Assembly: GCA_031421855.1 (NCBI GenBank)
Contig: JANOPN010000040.1
Location: 1 to 12,431 of the forward strand
DNA from: JAAFHN01 sp031421855
GTDB lineage: Bacteria; Pseudomonadota; Gammaproteobacteria; Burkholderiales; Burkholderiaceae_C
Length of the DNA: 12,431 nucleotides
Direction: 5' to 3'
Below the pieces are notes generated by a model. That model was not told where the DNA came from. It saw nothing but the letters and a program-made list of their open reading frames with translations, and searched no databases. The position numbers were made by a program, and so were the translations under genes. Within the stretch, counting starts at the first letter, position 1; every line of letters begins with the position of its first letter. Below are positions 6,033 to 12,431 of this stretch, one piece after another.

Positions 6033-6584
6033 ATGACGATCAATATGCCAAGCCTTTCGCCGCCCGACCGCGCCAAACTCAGCATCCTGATGGTCTGCAT
6101 GGGTAACATTTGTCGCAGCCCAACCGCCCACGGGGTGATGGCAGCCAAGCTTGCCGCAGCGGGTTTGAGCGACGCGGTGCGGGTTGACTCAGCCGGCACA
6201 CACAACTACCACCCCGGCGAACAGCCCGATGGCCGATCCATGGCACACGCCGCCAAACGAGGCTACGACCTGAGCGACCAACGTGCACGGTCAATTGCTG
6301 CCAGTGATTTTCGCGATTTCGACTTGATTCTCGCCATGGATTGGGACAATTTGGCCCTTACTGAGCAGCGTTGGGAACGCGCTCACCGCGCCTACCCTGA
6401 GCTAGAAAGACCCCAAATTCGCCGATTGGTCGAGTTTTGCCAGACCTCAGAGGCAACCGTCGTGCCCGATCCGTATGACGGTAACGCAGCTGACTTTGCC
6501 CACGTGCTGGACTTGGTTGAAGATGCCTGCAATGGGCTGCTGGTCTACGTTCAGTCGGTGCTGGCAAGCCAAGCCAAAACCTGA
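6033..6584 (+). CDS. Low-molecular-weight protein-tyrosine phosphatase
   Basis: The 183-residue product has the full signature of the LMW-PTP family, which removes phosphate from tyrosine in proteins. The P-loop VCMGNICRSPTA gives nucleophile Cys22 and Arg28 (the C-X5-R motif). DSAGTHNYHPGEQPD follows at 52-66, and the general acid is Asp146 in VPDPYDG. The N-terminus has about 15 residues before the first strand, slightly longer than usual. In bacteria these enzymes often reverse tyrosine kinases of exopolysaccharide export, but no such genes are seen here. The phosphatase-like role is therefore firm and the substrate open. The start lies 4 bases after the DUF3445 stop without a clear ribosome binding site. 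The last 34 bases overlap the convergent hydrolase gene. Confidence 0.94.
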   Translation: MTINMPSLSPPDRAKLSILMVCMGNICRSPTAHGVMAAKLAAAGLSDAVRVDSAGTHNYHPGEQPDGRSMAHAAKRGYDLSDQRARSIAASDFRDFDLILAMDWDNLALTEQRWERAHRAYPELERPQIRRLVEFCQTSEATVVPDPYDGNAADFAHVLDLVEDACNGLLVYVQSVLASQAKT

Positions 6585-7789
6585 GTTCGCACCGCGACGC
6601 TGTGCAGCATCTCAATGTGACCGGTTTTAAACGCGATGAATTGGTGCGACTTGGCAAAGGCCAGGCAGCGCTGGGGCTCGTCATGCTTGCCCAAAGCGCT
6701 GTTGAGTGGCACCAAACCGTCGCCCAACAAGCGTTCAGCCACGACACCACGCGGTGCGGCAAGCGTTGCGCCAACCGTGAAGCACGCGATTTGGCGCGGC
6801 AAAGCGACGTGGGTGCGCTGATCTCCTGCGCGTTCAAAACGGCCCCGGCCTTGCCAATCGCTCGCCAGCACATGGCCATGTCGCAAGTCAGTGATGCCTG
6901 AGCTGCGCAGCTGCGCGAGCCGCTTGAATGGTCGGCTGTAAGCGCTCACACCCAAAATGACGTCAACCCAACTGCCGGCCTGCTCCAGCGGTGCGCCGTG
7001 GTGGGGCGTGCCCAAGAAAACCACCTTTTTGAGCGACCCGAGCCAAGGCGCGTCAGCATCTGTTGCGCACTGAATGGCGCTTCGGGTCACCAAACCGCCC
7101 ATGCTGTGCGCAACAACGGCGATCTCGGTCACGGGCACAGGCCAGTGCTCGACCATCTCGCTGATTTGCGCGGCAAACAATGAACCGTTTTCAGAGGTAT
7201 GCAGCCCCGTGTTGTAGCGGGCGTAAACCGGTGTGAAGCCGCTGTCTTTAGCCAATGCCGCGCCCAGGTCGTTCGGCGACGGCCCCGCATCGGCCCATTG
7301 CAAATCGTTCATGCACAGGCCGTGAATGAGCACGACGATTTTGCCGCTCACCGCATCTGCCTTGGGCATCAAACCGGTTGCGACGAGCTGGCCCTGAAAA
7401 CGCAGCCCAAATGTCGTGGCCAGCGGGTTGTTGTCAGCGGCCAGTTGATCGCCCATCACGCCGTTTAACGCGGCCAAAATCGCAACTTGCACGTTTGAGT
7501 CGGCATCTTGCTCATCAACCAGTGCCATCACAGGCTCCAGCGCGCCCAAAAGCTTGTCAGCACCCGCGCCGACGAGTTGCGTCACGCCGCGCACGCTTTG
7601 GTAAATCAAACCCGTCAGTCCGCGGGTTTGGCCGGGCTCTTTGCCGCCTGGCACGCCCATGCTGCCCCAAACCGATTGGTGAACGCCTTCTGCAATGCGA
7701 GACACGCTCACCGTGGCTTGGGTGGCAAGTTTGGCGATGCCCCGCAGTTGAGCGGCGCTAGGGATGGGTATTTTTTTGGTGGTTTTCAC
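6551..7789 (-). CDS. Alpha/beta hydrolase, lipase/PGAP1-like
   Basis: The 412-residue product has an alpha/beta hydrolase catalytic core after a roughly 150-residue N-terminal region without recognisable motifs. The core shows the oxyanion strand KIVVLIHGLCMND (from 150), the nucleophile elbow VVAHSMGGLVTR with Ser229, FLGTPHHGAPLE (from 258) as in PGAP1-type lipases, Asp357 in GDGLVPLNSAL, and His391 in TGHIEMLHS. A serine esterase or lipase is likely; the substrate is unknown. No signal peptide is evident, so it is probably cytoplasmic. The start is uncertain. GTG 7789 gives a plausible MKTTKK opening; a TTG at 7831 would extend it by 14 residues towards pyrG. The 3' end overlaps the phosphatase gene on the other strand by 34 bases. 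It diverges from pyrG across 76 bases. Confidence 0.87.
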   Translation of the reverse strand: MKTTKKIPIPSAAQLRGIAKLATQATVSVSRIAEGVHQSVWGSMGVPGGKEPGQTRGLTGLIYQSVRGVTQLVGAGADKLLGALEPVMALVDEQDADSNVQVAILAALNGVMGDQLAADNNPLATTFGLRFQGQLVATGLMPKADAVSGKIVVLIHGLCMNDLQWADAGPSPNDLGAALAKDSGFTPVYARYNTGLHTSENGSLFAAQISEMVEHWPVPVTEIAVVAHSMGGLVTRSAIQCATDADAPWLGSLKKVVFLGTPHHGAPLEQAGSWVDVILGVSAYSRPFKRLAQLRSSGITDLRHGHVLASDWQGRGRFERAGDQRTHVALPRQIACFTVGATLAAPRGVVAERLLGDGLVPLNSALGKHDEPQRCLAFAKSHQFIAFKTGHIEMLHSVAVRTQVLAWLASTD

Positions 7790-7865
7790 GGCACGCTCGC
7801 AAGACAACAAGGCGTTCAGCGTACCACCCAAGGTAAACTCAACCTTTCAAACCGCAAGAGATCCC

Positions 7866-9530
7866 ATGACCAAGTACATCTTCGTCACTGGCGGCGTGGT
7901 GAGCAGCCTTGGCAAAGGCATCGCTTCAGCGTCGTTGGCCGCAATTTTAGAATCGCGCGGCCTCAAAGTCACCCTCATCAAGCTCGACCCCTACCTCAAC
8001 ATCGACCCTGGCACGATGTCGCCGTTTCAGCACGGTGAGGTGTTCGTCACCGAAGACGGCGCTGAAACTGATCTCGATTTGGGCCACTACGAGCGTTTCA
8101 TTGAAACGCGCATGAGCCGCGCCAACAACTTCACCACGGGCCAGATTTATCAGTCCGTCCTTGAAAAAGAGCGTCGTGGCGACTATTTGGGCAAGACCGT
8201 GCAGGTAATTCCGCACGTGACCAACGAGATCCAAGACTTCATCAAGCGCGGCGCGGGCCAAGGCACGCCGCAGGCCGTGGATGTGGCGATTTGCGAAGTC
8301 GGCGGCACCGTTGGCGACATTGAAAGCTTGCCCTTCATGGAAGCCGCTCGCCAAATGAGCTTGCGCTTGCCTCCGAAGTCGTGCGCATACGTGCATTTGA
8401 CCTACGTGCCTTGGCTCAAGGCTGCGGGCGAGCTCAAAACCAAGCCCACGCAGCACACGGTGCAAAAAATGCGTGAAATCGGCATTCAGCCAGACGCATT
8501 GCTGTGCCGAGCAGACCGCCGCGTGCCGCCCGAGGAGATGGACAAAATCAGCATGTTCACCAATGTGCCGGCCTGGGGGGTCATCTCGGTGTGGGACGCC
8601 GAGGTCATCTACCAAGTGCCGCGCATGCTGCACGAGCAAGGTTTGGACGCACTGATTTGCGACAAGCTCGGCCTCAATGTCCGCCCGGCTGATTTGCGCC
8701 GCTGGGACGACCTCGTCATCGCGACGCAAAACCCGAAGTTCGAAGTAACCGTTGGGATGGTGGGCAAATACATTGACTACTCCGACAGCTACAAGTCACT
8801 CAACGAAGCGCTTCGCCACGCCGGGCTGAAAAACGCGGCACGGGTCAACATCGAGTACGTGGACTCTGAGTCGTTTACCGCCGAAAACGCCTCGCAACTG
8901 GCTAAGTTTGACGCGATATTGGTGCCTGGCGGCTTTGGTGAGCGTGGCATTGAGGGCAAGATTGAAGCCGTGCGGTTCGCCCGCGAGCAAAAAATCCCTT
9001 ACTTGGGCATTTGCTTGGGCATGCAAGTGGCCACCATCGAATTTGCGCGCAACGTGGCCGGTCTGGCTGGGGCCAACTCTACCGAGTTCGACCCGAAAAC
9101 ACCTCACCCAGTCATCGCATTGATTGACGAGTGGACCGACTCAGACGGCAGCGTCCAAACCCGCGACGCCAGCTCCAACTTGGGCGGCACCATGCGCAAA
9201 GGCGCGCAAAGCTCCGACGTGGTCAAAGGCACGGTGGCTCACAGCATCTACGGCGACGTGGTGAGCGAGCGCCACCGCCACCGCTTCGAAGCCAACGTGA
9301 ACTACCTGGATAGCATCCAATCGGCGGGTTTGGTGATCTCAGCCATCACCCAAACCGACAAACTGACGGAGATCGTGGAGTTGCCGCAAAGCGCACACCC
9401 GTGGTTCGTGGGCGTGCAGTTTCACCCCGAATTCAAGAGCACGCCTTGGGACGGACATCCGCTATTTAACGCCTACATTGCAGCGGCGCTGGCGCACAAA
9501 ACAAGTTCGGCAGGAAGAAAACACAGCTAG
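7866..9530 (+). CDS. pyrG: CTP synthase
   Basis: PyrG aminates UTP to CTP with ATP and glutamine, the last step of pyrimidine nucleotide synthesis. The 554-residue product starts TKYIFVTGGVVSSLGKGIAS, the conserved nucleotide-binding opening, followed by KLDPYLNIDPGTMSPFQHGE and EDGAETDLDLGHYERF. The C-terminal class I glutamine amidotransferase has VPGGFGERG, GICLGMQ with nucleophile Cys383, and QFHPEFKS with His520 and Glu522, completing the triad. ATG 7866 is chosen because homologues begin at MTKYIF and AAGAGAT lies just upstream; the open frame upstream to 7764 lacks conservation. In related bacteria pyrG is usually followed directly by kdsA, but here a toxin-antitoxin pair lies between. 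Confidence 0.98.
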   Translation: MTKYIFVTGGVVSSLGKGIASASLAAILESRGLKVTLIKLDPYLNIDPGTMSPFQHGEVFVTEDGAETDLDLGHYERFIETRMSRANNFTTGQIYQSVLEKERRGDYLGKTVQVIPHVTNEIQDFIKRGAGQGTPQAVDVAICEVGGTVGDIESLPFMEAARQMSLRLPPKSCAYVHLTYVPWLKAAGELKTKPTQHTVQKMREIGIQPDALLCRADRRVPPEEMDKISMFTNVPAWGVISVWDAEVIYQVPRMLHEQGLDALICDKLGLNVRPADLRRWDDLVIATQNPKFEVTVGMVGKYIDYSDSYKSLNEALRHAGLKNAARVNIEYVDSESFTAENASQLAKFDAILVPGGFGERGIEGKIEAVRFAREQKIPYLGICLGMQVATIEFARNVAGLAGANSTEFDPKTPHPVIALIDEWTDSDGSVQTRDASSNLGGTMRKGAQSSDVVKGTVAHSIYGDVVSERHRHRFEANVNYLDSIQSAGLVISAITQTDKLTEIVELPQSAHPWFVGVQFHPEFKSTPWDGHPLFNAYIAAALAHKTSSAGRKHS

Positions 9531-9533
9531 ACA

Positions 9534-9566
9534 CAAACGCATCAATGTGAAGTTTTGATGCGTTTG
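9534..9566. promoter_or_regulatory. Inverted repeat upstream of the antitoxin gene, likely operator
   Basis: A perfect 12-base inverted repeat (9534-9545 with 9555-9566; arm CAAACGCATCAA) flanks a 9-base spacer. It lies 3 bases after the pyrG stop and ends 15 bases before the antitoxin ATG. There is no T tract after it, so it is a poor intrinsic terminator. Ribbon-helix-helix antitoxins commonly repress their own operon through such repeats. A -10-like TAAAAT at 9570-9575 lies 6 bases before the ATG, so a transcript from it would begin at or next to the start codon. Confidence 0.6.
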
Positions 9567-9581
9567 AATTAAAATCGAATC

Positions 9582-9821
9582 ATGAGAACCACCCTTGCAA
9601 TCGACGACGATGTGTTTTTGGCCGTACAACAGCTGGCTCGGCGCGACAAAACCTCGCTCGGTGCCAAAACCAGTGAAATCTTGCGACGCGGTTTGATGTC
9701 AAGCCCACAAATCACCCTGCCCAAGGTCGCCAATACCCACCCGTACGTGCTCATCCCAGCTGATGGCAGTGTGGTGACCAGCGAGATGGTTTACCAATTA
9801 ATGGACGAAGAGGGCATTTGA
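9582..9821 (+). CDS. VapB-like ribbon-helix-helix antitoxin
   Basis: The 79-residue product begins MRTTLAIDDDVFLAVQQLAR, then a second helix TSEILRRGL, the pattern of a ribbon-helix-helix DNA-binding domain (about residues 1-40). A short C-terminal part (VTSEMVYQLMDEEGI) resembles toxin-neutralising tails of VapB proteins. It should bind and silence the PIN toxin made by the next gene and repress the shared promoter, probably through the inverted repeat just upstream. The ATG at 9582 has no Shine-Dalgarno sequence in the A/T-rich leader, which fits leaderless translation. The stop overlaps the toxin start in a TGATG junction. The type II pairing is firm from context; the exact antitoxin subfamily is less sure. 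Confidence 0.9.
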   Translation: MRTTLAIDDDVFLAVQQLARRDKTSLGAKTSEILRRGLMSSPQITLPKVANTHPYVLIPADGSVVTSEMVYQLMDEEGI

Positions 9822-10258
9822 TGGCGGCGCGCCGCTTGCTGCTTGACGTGAACGTTTGGCTGGCCTACTTGGATGCTCGGCACATGCACCACCCGAGCGC
9901 GCTTCAACTGATGAAGCGACCCGGTCTTCGCGTTGCCACCTGCCCACTCACGGAAAACGCGGTGTTCCGCATTTTGGGCATGCCGCGCTATTTTTTGGGA
10001 CAACTCAGCTTTGTGCAGATCCAAACCGCATTGGCTGGTGCCTGTGCAAGCCTTGACCACGAGTTTTGGCCTGCCGACATATCGCTGCGCAAGGATTCGA
10101 GCGTCAACTGGACTCGCATCGCGGGCCACAACCAAATCACGGATGCCTACTTGCTAGCACTCGCGGTAAAACACGATGCAACCTTGGCCACGCTCGACCA
10201 TCGCATCGCACTGTCGTCGGTACATGGCGCAAACGCCGATCACTTGCTCTTGCTATAG
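9821..10258 (+). CDS. VapC-like PIN-domain ribonuclease toxin
   Basis: The 145-residue product is a PIN-domain protein, a metal-dependent RNase that in VapC toxins cuts tRNA or rRNA and halts translation. The four acidic active-site residues are in place: Asp9 (LLDVNVWLA), Glu45 (PLTENAV), Asp108 (QITDAYLLALA) and Asp126 (LATLDHRI). The size is normal for the family. The ATG overlaps the antitoxin stop by one base, and GAGG about 9 bases upstream can serve as its ribosome binding site. The stop lies 10 bases before kdsA, so the toxin is transcribed into an essential lipopolysaccharide gene. No catalytic residue is missing, so the toxin looks active. Confidence 0.93.
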   Translation: MAARRLLLDVNVWLAYLDARHMHHPSALQLMKRPGLRVATCPLTENAVFRILGMPRYFLGQLSFVQIQTALAGACASLDHEFWPADISLRKDSSVNWTRIAGHNQITDAYLLALAVKHDATLATLDHRIALSSVHGANADHLLLL

Positions 10259-10268
10259 ACCCCACAAA

Positions 10269-11126
10269 ATGCAACTCTGCCATTTCACCGCCGGACTAGA
10301 CCAGCCGTTTTTTCTGATCGCGGGCACATGCTCCATTGAAGGGCTGCAAATGTCCATCGATACCGCTGGCACGCTCAAAGAATGCTGCACCGCGCTGGGC
10401 ATCCCACTGATTTACAAGGGCTCGTTTGACAAAGCCAATCGATCATCCGGCACGACCCGTCGCGGCGTCGGCTTGGAAGCTGGGTTGAAGATCCTCAGCG
10501 AGGTGAGGAGTCAGTTGGGCTTGCCAGTTTTGACCGACGTTCACGAAGTTGACCAAGTCGCCGATGTCGCCGCGGTCGTCGATGTCTTGCAAACCCCGGC
10601 TTTTTTGTGCCGCCAAACCGACTTCATTCGCGCGGTGGCCCAGTCGGGCAAGCCAGTGAACATCAAAAAAGGCCAGTTTTTGGCCCCCTGGGACATGAAG
10701 AACGTCATCGACAAAGCCCGCACTGCAGCGCGTGAGGCGGGCCTGAGCGAAGACCGATTCATGGCCTGCGAGCGCGGCGTGAGCTTTGGCTACAACAACT
10801 TGGTGGCCGACATGACCTCACTTGCGGAGATGCGAGCCACTCAGGCACCCGTCGTGTTTGACGTGACGCATTCGGTGCAAAAGCCCGGCGGGCAAGGCAC
10901 CAGCAGCGGCGGCGCGCGCGAGATGGTGCCCGTGTTGGCGCGTGCAGGTGTGGCTGCAGGCGTGGCGGGCCTCTTCATGGAAACCCACCCTGACCCCGCC
11001 AATGCCCACAGCGACGGCCCAAACGCCGTGCCGTTGAAGCACATGAAATCACTCTTGGAGTCGCTCGTCGAACTCGACCGCGCCGTCAAAAGCCGCCCCT
11101 TGCTAGAACTTAATTTCTCAGCCTGA
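10269..11126 (+). CDS. kdsA: 3-deoxy-8-phosphooctulonate synthase (KDO-8-phosphate synthase)
   Basis: KdsA condenses phosphoenolpyruvate with arabinose 5-phosphate to give KDO-8-phosphate, for the inner core of lipopolysaccharide. The 285-residue product has the normal length. It shows FLIAGTCSIEG, YKGSFDKANRSS, PVLTDVHE, KKGQFLAPWDMKN, ERGVSFGYNNLV, FDVTHSVQKPGG and METHPDPANAHSDGP. Cys21, His201, Glu238 and Asp249 fit the metal ligands of the metal-dependent class, with the same 37- and 11-residue spacing as in the Aquifex enzyme. E. coli KdsA has Asn where Cys21 stands and needs no metal. ATG 10269 is chosen because homologues begin a few residues before FLIAG; the upstream open frame belongs to the toxin gene. 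There is no clear ribosome binding site, so translation may depend on the toxin gene 10 bases upstream. Confidence 0.97.
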   Translation: MQLCHFTAGLDQPFFLIAGTCSIEGLQMSIDTAGTLKECCTALGIPLIYKGSFDKANRSSGTTRRGVGLEAGLKILSEVRSQLGLPVLTDVHEVDQVADVAAVVDVLQTPAFLCRQTDFIRAVAQSGKPVNIKKGQFLAPWDMKNVIDKARTAAREAGLSEDRFMACERGVSFGYNNLVADMTSLAEMRATQAPVVFDVTHSVQKPGGQGTSSGGAREMVPVLARAGVAAGVAGLFMETHPDPANAHSDGPNAVPLKHMKSLLESLVELDRAVKSRPLLELNFSA

Positions 11127-11138
11127 AAGCCCATCACC

Positions 11139-11429
11139 ATGCCACGCGCCTACATCATTGCCGACCTCACCGTCACCAATCTTGACCAAATGATCAAATA
11201 CCGCGAATGGTCGACCCAAGCCATGCAAGAGCACGGCGCAGAAGTCCTCGTTCGCGGCGGCGCGATCGAGGTCTTGGAGGGCCCATGGCAACCCAGCCGC
11301 ATGGTGGTGCTGGGCTTCGAGGGCACGGCGAAAGCCAAAGCCTTCTACACCAGCGAAACCTACCAACACGCCATCAGCCTGCGTCAAGGCGCAGGCGTGA
11401 TGCGCATGGTGATGGTTGAGGGCGTTTGA
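11139..11429 (+). CDS. DUF1330 family protein
   Basis: The 96-residue product matches DUF1330 (Pfam PF07045), a small dimeric alpha/beta-barrel family of unknown function. Family marks are PRAYIIADLTVTN at the start, YREWSTQAMQEHGAEVLVRGG in the middle, and the closing stretch EGPWQPSRMVVLGFE with AKAFYTSETYQ. It begins 12 bases after the kdsA stop, has a weak GAAAG ribosome binding site, and ends 66 bases before eno. The same kdsA-DUF1330-eno order is common in Burkholderiales, which suggests a long-standing link but gives no function. Confidence 0.92.
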   Translation: MPRAYIIADLTVTNLDQMIKYREWSTQAMQEHGAEVLVRGGAIEVLEGPWQPSRMVVLGFEGTAKAKAFYTSETYQHAISLRQGAGVMRMVMVEGV

Positions 11430-11495
11430 CGACCCAGCAGTCGCCTATCATTGAACCAAACTACCCCCGTCAACCCCAACCGTTTTGAGAACCCC

Positions 11496-12431
11496 ATGAG
11501 TGCAATCGTCGACATCGTAGGCCGTGAAATTTTGGACTCGCGGGGCAACCCCACCGTTGAGTGCGACGTGCTGTTGGAGAGCGGCACCATGGGCCGTGCC
11601 GCCGTGCCTTCTGGCGCGTCAACCGGATCGCGCGAGGCCATTGAGCTGCGCGACGGCGACCCCAAGCGGTATTTGGGCAAGGGTGTCTTGAAGGCCGTTG
11701 AGCACATCAACACCGAAATATCCGAGGCCGTTTTGGGCTTGGATGCTTCCGAGCAAGCATTTTTGGATCGCACCCTCATCGACCTTGACGGAACCGACAA
11801 CAAGTCGCGCCTGGGTGCCAATGCGATGCTGGCTGTGAGCATGGCTGTGGCGCGCGCTGCGGCTGAAGAATCGGGCCTGCCCTTGTACCGCTACTTTGGC
11901 GGCATGGCGGCCACCCAAATGCCGGTTCCCATGATGAACGTCATCATCGGCGGGGCGCATGCCAACAACAACCTTGACCTGCAAGAGTTGATGATCATTC
12001 CTGTCGGCGCACCCAATTTCCGCGAAGCCCTGCGCTACGGCGCCGAGGTGTTTCATGCGCTCAAGAAAATTTTGCACGACAAGGGCATGAGCGTGGCGGT
12101 GGGCGACGAGGGCGGCTTTGCACCCAATGTGCCCAACCACGAAGCGGCCATTCAACTGATTTTGGAAGCCATTGACAAAGCGGGTTTTGTGGCGGGCGAG
12201 CAAATTGCCCTTGGCCTCGATTGCGCGGCCAGTGAGTTCTACAAAGACGGCAAGTACCACTTGGAGGCCGAAGGCCTGAGCCTCACCAGCGAAGAGTGGA
12301 CCAACGTTTTGGCCACCTGGGTCGACAAATACCCCATCATCAGCATTGAGGACGGCATGCATGAAGGCGACTGGGAGGGTTGGAAAATCCTGACCGACCG
12401 ATTGGCCAAAAAGGTGCAGCTGGTGGGCGAT
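11496..12431 (+). CDS. eno: Enolase, N-terminal 312 codons
   Basis: Enolase converts 2-phosphoglycerate to phosphoenolpyruvate in glycolysis and, in many bacteria, also joins the RNA degradosome. The frame runs open off the right edge, so about three quarters of the protein is seen. Family marks are REILDSRGNPTVE (10-22), the mobile loop PSGASTG (38-44), the catalytic His155 region GGAHANNNLDLQE with Glu164, VGDEGGFAPN, LDCAASEFYKDGKY and PIISIEDGM. One residue is odd. The near-invariant Asn of the INGG signature is Ile at position 151 (VIIGGAH). ATG 11496 is preceded by GAGA. The 66 bases before it hold no clear terminator or promoter, so it may share the upstream transcript. Confidence 0.97.
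   Translation, partial: MSAIVDIVGREILDSRGNPTVECDVLLESGTMGRAAVPSGASTGSREAIELRDGDPKRYLGKGVLKAVEHINTEISEAVLGLDASEQAFLDRTLIDLDGTDNKSRLGANAMLAVSMAVARAAAEESGLPLYRYFGGMAATQMPVPMMNVIIGGAHANNNLDLQELMIIPVGAPNFREALRYGAEVFHALKKILHDKGMSVAVGDEGGFAPNVPNHEAAIQLILEAIDKAGFVAGEQIALGLDCAASEFYKDGKYHLEAEGLSLTSEEWTNVLATWVDKYPIISIEDGMHEGDWEGWKILTDRLAKKVQLVGD

Noticed and set aside
5540..6205. 221-codon open frame on the minus strand opposite the DUF3445 and phosphatase genes
   Set aside because: Both plus-strand genes have clear family motifs across this stretch; the minus frame has none.
7764..7865. Longer pyrG starting at 7764
   Set aside because: CTP synthases begin at MTKYIF, and the upstream part overlaps the divergent hydrolase start region without conservation.
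7947..8729. 260-codon open frame on the minus strand opposite pyrG
   Set aside because: It lies wholly within pyrG, has no recognisable motif, and reads like the complement of a G/C-biased gene.
9534..9566. Intrinsic terminator for pyrG
   Set aside because: The stem is good but no T tract follows on either strand; an operator role fits better.
9774..9781. GGTGACCA in the antitoxin gene as a repeat fragment
   Set aside because: Eight bases alone are expected by chance and the flanks do not match.
11619..12362. 247-codon open frame on the minus strand opposite eno
   Set aside because: It is fully covered by the conserved enolase frame and has no family features.
1..12431. tRNA, rRNA, CRISPR array, insertion sequence or prophage genes
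   Set aside because: None of their signatures was seen; the window is filled with recognisable chromosomal genes.

Overview
The window looks like core chromosome of a betaproteobacterium, most likely Burkholderiales and close to Comamonadaceae. Three things point there. EF-P carries Arg32 next to a gene for the EarP rhamnosyltransferase. KdsA has the Cys-containing AGTC signature. The order pyrG, (toxin-antitoxin), kdsA, DUF1330, eno matches the usual Burkholderiales block. This assignment rests on family knowledge and was not checked by a search. Coding density is very high, and many genes lack a clear Shine-Dalgarno sequence.

Layout. 1-2198 (minus): uvrC, then a lipoprotein gene that starts inside the uvrC end and runs off the left edge. 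2247-2507 (plus): a small VF530-type DNA-binding protein, diverging from uvrC. 2509-3051 (minus): a membrane-anchored SRPBCC-fold protein. 3146-5030 (plus): earP and efp, closed by a strong intrinsic terminator at 5053-5078. 5150-6584 (plus): a DUF3445 (heme-dependent oxidative N-demethylase-like) gene and a low-molecular-weight protein-tyrosine phosphatase. 6551-7789 (minus): an alpha/beta hydrolase whose 3' end overlaps the phosphatase gene. 7866-12431 (plus): pyrG, a VapBC-type toxin-antitoxin pair, kdsA, DUF1330 and the first 312 codons of eno.

How the genes work together. EarP rhamnosylates Arg32 of the adjacent EF-P, which relieves ribosome stalling at polyproline. PyrG makes CTP and KdsA makes KDO-8-phosphate from PEP. 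Enolase produces PEP, so the right-hand block joins nucleotide synthesis, lipopolysaccharide synthesis and glycolysis. The toxin-antitoxin pair sits inside this block, 10 bases before kdsA.

The most unusual signal is a short dispersed repeat seen only between 3.4 and 5.5 kb. Four ungapped 31-base copies are present. Two lie in opposite orientations inside earP, where the protein appears to carry extra residues. One lies between the efp terminator and the DUF3445 gene. One lies inside the DUF3445 gene. They look like small elements that insert in frame into coding genes, comparable in behaviour to Rickettsia palindromic elements. EarP also has an unexpected basic tail of about 60 residues that runs into efp; it could come from loss of one A in a short A run. 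No RNA genes, CRISPR arrays, insertion sequences or prophage genes were seen.
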